Of a DNA stretch of 64,000 nt, positions 59,120-64,000 are shown piece by piece (position 1 is the stretch's first letter; each line of letters starts with the position of its first letter). Origin of the DNA: Baylisascaris procyonis (lineage: Eukaryota > Nematoda > Chromadorea > Rhabditida > Ascarididae); assembly GCA_037389465.1 (NCBI GenBank), contig JAZARR010000297.1:248001-312000 (forward strand), written 5' to 3'. Under the pieces are notes generated by a model. The model had not been told where the DNA came from. It did no database searches and saw only the letters and a list, made by a program, of their open reading frames with translations. The position numbers and the translations under genes were made by a program.

Positions 59120-62100
59120 ACAGTGGTTTATTCATTACATAGTAAGATCATATCCCCTTATACATTATAATCGATCGTCATTGCATCACACACTTATTGA
59201 CCATCATCGTACCATAATGTAATGTCTGCTTATCCACTACAATTGAACCCCATTATATGCTGCTTAATGTGGCATTTATCTATTTGGTATAATCAATCGT
59301 CACGTTTTTCTAAAGTCAAATTTTTTCAACTTTATTCATAATCAACTATTGAGGTCAAAAATTCATATAAATAGCCTCTTATATAAGCATTCAATAGCAG
59401 ATGAGCTGAACTAATAAAAAGTTAGATCATTCATGAATCCTTATGATGCAGTCGATATACTTCATACTTTTTGAGTTGTACTCAATACGGTCTTGATTAG
59501 TTAGTAAATAAAATAATAAAATGGTATTTGGAATATAAAATTTTTCATTTTATAATAACATCGAACACCATAAGAATTCACCTCATCACTCAAAAGTATA
59601 TAATACTGGCAAAGGTGTCCGCAATGCACATCTACACTTAAGCATCATTATAGTCACTCGTCATCATAATACAGCATTATTTCCTTGCACTCTCATTCAT
59701 GTAACGATGAAGTTTTAACTAAAAGCACACATTAGCAAATATTGTCTCAACTCTATGCATCGCTAAAATTTTAGAGAAAAAAAAAAGAACATCAGAAAAA
59801 TTTTTGCCAATTTCCCCATAGAACAATAAGAGGAAAAACAAATTAAAAAAAAAAAAAAAATTGGAACTTTGTGAAACGTTTCGTTGCGAGTTTTTTTAAT
59901 GAGAAAATTAAACTTTTGCACTAATGCAAAATGAAGGATACGATCGCAATGTGGTCGTATGTCAGCCAAATTCAAACACAATAACTATACTGATGCGCAT
60001 TTAGCATTTTATAAGACTAATTAATGATATGGTGGTTGTAGATGCATGTGAATGATGAGCTCTTTCAACTGCAGTAAAAGTAAAAAAGTAAAGCCTCTAA
60101 CGCCAATAAGGCACCATCATAATATCTTCACTCACCTATATAACCTCATATATTTCACTAAATACGCAATATACCTATCGTTTGGGATTTCAAATCCGAG
60201 CTACTAGGAGTCGTTATGGAATCCTACGACGTATTCACTACGTGTTGATTCACCAGCTCGGCGGCGCAACTGTTGATACCGCTTCACTCTAGCCACACCA
60301 CCAACCATGTGAATGAAGTGTGTGCAATTTCTCACCCATTTAATCTACAATAGTGCAAAGAATTTGCGAACAAAAGACGTTTTTACGGGTTCATTCGATT
60401 ACATTCCATAACCTAGATTCATCGCTACTAGTGTCATGAATGTGAAATAAGACAACTTCGTCCATTCAAATCTCGCTTGCAGATAAAATCAGACAAGGAT
60501 CGGGTGATATTTGCTAACTTCCTTCGAGCATTAAATAAAACACCTTATATGTAGAAAGCATGATCGCAAATCATCATCGACGATTTGTGCAATCCATCTC
60601 TCTTTCAACGTTATGTCTCTATTTTGTATATTCCTCTACGTGTAAGATGATGCATATTCACTACACCAAACTGAATTTTATCCCATCATCACCACTATAG
60701 CCACTCACCCATAAATTGACGATGCCTATGGGTAGATGCCATTGAGTGGATTCAAGTATTTTTGGAAGGACAGGTGGATATCGCCTCTTTTGTAGTGAGA
60801 TGGATGGAACTAAGGATATACTGCCAGGCAGATTCTTTCTCTCATTCTCTCGTTAAATTGTAATCGAATTACTCAAAATTACGTATAACTTCCGTGTGGA
60901 TTCGAGTAAAAGTTTTTCAAATGCAAGAACGCCCTACTTATTATCTATGTGAATATTAAAGGCACACAAGTTGAACGGTTGATAAAAATGAAAATGAATA
61001 TGTCGCATTCAAAATTTATCCGTTTTTCTAGCCTCGTTTCCTCTTCCTCGTTTCTTCCCGTTATATAGCTCCAAATCCACATAAAAGAAGATAGGATCTA
61101 GCGGATTTCAATGATCACTCTTGCGCTTAAAAAAACGTGACAACACATTTATCTGGAAGCTATATAGACATTCGAGAAAATATTTTCCCAAAAGGAAGCA
61201 CTGCAAAAACAATAGTACCGACTTATAACATATTATTCGCCACATTCGATACGCGACTACCGACTATTTGATCATAAAGAAGTAAACTCCTTTAAAACGA
61301 TTTGACGACTGTTCAGTTCCCATCTGTCGATTATATGTCACGTGCCGCAACCAAGTAAGACTACAGGAAGTAGCGCTAACTTTTTACTCGTTCTATGCAA
61401 GGTAGCGTCAGGTAAACGATGACTCCAAGAAAAAAAAATGACATAAATGGATCAATGCTCGAAGCCGAATGGCCCTAATTCACTCTCAGTTCCTACTCGT
61501 AAGCTGGTGAGATCAGGACCTAAATAACTGCAGCTATCTGTCGGAGCTTAAAGCATTCATAGTGAAAATCCTACAACCGATGCTGTCTGAAAATTGCGAA
61601 CCAAACACACAAATTTAATGCCCCTCTTTGCGTAGATCAATATCTTTGCAGATATGGAGATAAAAAAGTAAAAACCTGTTGGTGGTAGCATAATGCGGTG
61701 ATATTATCACTACATACTATCATCATAAACGTTTATTCATGTTGTTTTATTTGCAAACACAAACGTATTGCATATTGCGTCTACTTTATTCAAACCTTTT
61801 TCTGCGCCAAAATATCGCAAAATTTTTTGAATATTTTTGAATTCGCCGTGAAGGAATCCTCACTCAGTTATACGCTATCACTTAAGCCAACAAACAAATT
61901 GACGAACACCTTAGGCGTGACGATAGTAATGTGGAAAAAATTTAAATCTGTCTCGAATAGCTTCATAATCTAAACATTGATCTCAAGAAAATTTGCATAA
62001 ACGTTACTTCATTTCACGTCATATGCAACCTAAGTTGGATTAAGTTGCTTACTTTCGTTGAATAAATACCTATGATGCATAATATCTAGGTATTATTTTA

Positions 62101-63178
62101 TTAAAAATAATCTTTTGATACTAGTCAGCAATTATGCGAAGATATTTAAACGGAATTTGAGATATGCAGTAACACTGAAACTTGTTATATCCATTAAAGT
62201 TGAACTTTTCAGAACTTCTATCGCATACTGAAGTGTGGAAAAGCAAAGAAGTGGGGGGATAAGGTGGGAGGAGGGAGGTGAATTCGGCTAATGAGTGAGG
62301 AAGGGAGATATGAATACCCAATAAATCAAATATATTTATATTACAAAAAAAGAGAGCAGAAAAATTAAATATTTAAAAACCTATAAAAAGAAAACAATGA
62401 AAGATTAAAAGATTCATCAAATGCTGTAAGTCTAGGGATAAAGAAGTAACTGCCTGGACTTAGAGCAGCTAAATGATGAACACAGTGAAGAGATCATATC
62501 TCTATAAGCCGTTTAAAACATCAGAAACGAGGATTGATAGCCATATGGCACAGCAACGAATAATCTAAAATAGAAAACAAAGTTTGTAAATGAACAAAAT
62601 ACGTCGATTTAATTTTAAAGTTGCCTTTTTGATTTAAGGCGGATATTGCTAATATAAACGCAAATTTTGTTAGATAAGGAAATATTCTCAAGTAAAATTT
62701 GCATAACTAAGGAGATTTTTGAATAAAAACATTAATGAAGTTATAATAAGGTTCTTCTATAAATCATCTTAATAAAGCGTAATTTCGCTTTTATCAGTTA
62801 CTTCGATATCCTTTTTTTTTTTGAATAAACGGTAAAGGAATATATTTCAGCGAATAGTGAGAGGGAGAGGGATGAAATGAGATGCTCATAATATCAAATA
62901 AAAATCTTGGAAAATATTTTCGAGAAAATATTTCCCTTTTTCAAAGAATAAAATTAATCATACTTTACAAATTTTAGGAAAATATTTTACATTTTTTATT
63001 CCATTTTTTGAGTATTTGAAAGGGGGAGGATAGAGAGGAAGAGATTATGTTCAGGATGTCATCTGTTTTCTAAACCGGAAATAAGTCAACGATCCATACG
63101 AATATCATCTAACATCATTTATTCATAAAATTTCAAAAAATGAAAAAAAAAACTGCAAAAATTAAAATTCAATGAAAA

Positions 63179-63816
63179 ATGCAAATGCAAGTTGACAGCA
63201 CCACAAATTGGATAGCATACTTGCAATGCATTAATCCATTCACAAAGGATGTGACGCGCATTGAACGCCATTGTTGTGCATCTCGTGTTCATTGCATCAC
63301 TTGTCTTTTATTGCCGTTTCATTCGACTTTAGCTCATCACTACCGTATTCAACTGAACATTTTCGAACTTTACGGTAAGTTCGTGCAAAATGCTACATCT
63401 TTTACAGCTCAATTACTTGCAAATAGTAGACCTGGACTTATAGCTAAGTGAAGGTTAAAGGTCAGGATTGGTAGCATATTCAGCATATGGGGGTACCAAT
63501 GAATCTATCTGCCGGGAAACGCCATCCACTACTGCCTATGATGTTGCGAAATCTTTGTGTCTCTAGACAAGAAAAATAAATAAAACATATAAATATAAAT
63601 ATAAATAAAACATATAAATATAAATATAAATAAAACATATAAATATAAATATAAATGGAGAACCTGAAGTAAAATAGTCCGACTTAAGGATAAGTTGCAG
63701 TGCAAATCACGAGTGCTGTCAGCAACAATGTTCACCCATCAGATGCGTTCAATGGGAATATTCGACATATCGTGCGGAGTGTGTGTTTTTTTTACGTCGA
63801 GGTTGTTGTTCTGTAA
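63179..63816 (+). CDS. Hypothetical two-exon gene, 103 residues, unsupported by homology
   Basis: The proposed exons are 63179-63374 and 63701-63816. The first starts at an ATG, is less AT-rich than its surroundings, and ends at a consensus donor (TACG/GTAAGT) in phase 1. A TTGCAG acceptor at 63695-63700 opens a segment that continues in the same phase (VQITSAVSNNVHPSDAFNG) to TAA at 63814-63816. The encoded protein has no recognised domain; the first exon is Cys/His-rich (RIERHCCASRVHCITC). It may be a real small gene, a fragment of one extending beyond the window, or a chance alignment of signals. Confidence 0.25.
63582..63656. repeat. 25-bp tandem repeat, three perfect copies
   Basis: The unit is AAAACATATAAATATAAATA plus TAAAT. 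It falls within the proposed intron of the hypothetical gene at the right edge. Confidence 0.97.
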
Positions 63817-64000
63817 TCCTCACATTTGTTCACTATGTCAGCGAATTTCTTTACCGATTCCCCTCCCTCTCTTTCTCTCTCCCTCCGAATATTCTTCTTT
63901 TTGATCTCTTTCTCTCAAAAAAAAGCTATTATCTTCCTTTTTAAATTTATAAGAGTTAAGCAATCGTTTTTTAAATTAAAAGCAGCTAAATAAAATTTCC

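Larger units (their letters stand above)
57076..64000. other. Upstream of PACS; no confident gene
   Basis: AT-rich sequence with small tandem repeats and scattered short open frames. A patch at about 60180-60310 is richer in GC and CpG and is open on both strands for over 30 codons. A 20-codon ATG-initiated frame at 61447-61506 ends at a GTGAGA donor. Neither could be tied into a gene. Confidence 0.6.

Noticed and set aside
1..64000. tRNA, rRNA, spliced-leader RNA genes and intact transposons
   Set aside because: Reading for T-arm motifs, leader sequence and transposase or reverse-transcriptase motifs gave nothing supportable; a tRNAscan-SE, Infernal and RepeatMasker run would be decisive.

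Overview
The window looks like AT-rich genomic DNA of an invertebrate animal, most probably a nematode. It holds two large, intron-rich genes on the minus strand and no bacterial, phage, CRISPR or rRNA features. The case for a nematode is indirect. Many splice acceptors are compact TTTCAG or TTGCAG. A strong acceptor lies a few bases upstream of both start codons, as expected for spliced-leader trans-splicing. Both genes have nematode orthologues (ehbp-1, pacs-1). Introns run from about 155 bp to about 4 kb, much longer than typical Caenorhabditis introns, so a parasitic or other non-rhabditid nematode is a reasonable but unproven guess.

Layout. 1-5955: non-coding or unassigned, with one (TA)n tract. 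5956-26705 (minus): a complete EHBP1 orthologue reconstructed as 20 coding exons, 928 residues. It carries an N-terminal C2 domain, a calponin-homology (CH) domain, one NPF motif and a C-terminal bMERB Rab-binding domain. Its first intron contains a 661-bp minisatellite with six-monomer higher-order structure. Between its last two exons sits a near-perfect 32-bp-stem hairpin. 26706-33747: intergenic, with a head-to-head stretch of broken but coding-like plus-strand sequence at 27035-27724. 33748-57075 (minus): a complete PACS (phosphofurin acidic cluster sorting protein) orthologue reconstructed as 18 coding exons, 845 residues. 57076-64000: the region upstream of PACS, mostly AT-rich, with short tandem repeats and a weak two-exon plus-strand candidate at the right edge.

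The phase of every exon junction was followed through both models, and each closes at a single terminal stop: EHBP1 totals 2787 nt and PACS 2538 nt including stops. Most of these exons are hard to see as plain open reading frames. The PACS terminal exon is hidden behind a longer out-of-frame ORF.

Functionally both genes belong to endosomal and trans-Golgi membrane sorting. EHBP1 proteins link Rab8/Rab10-type GTPases, EHD proteins and actin in endocytic recycling. PACS proteins connect acidic-cluster cargo to adaptors in TGN/endosome retrieval. The genes are about 7 kb apart, so an operon is unlikely; their adjacency may be chance.
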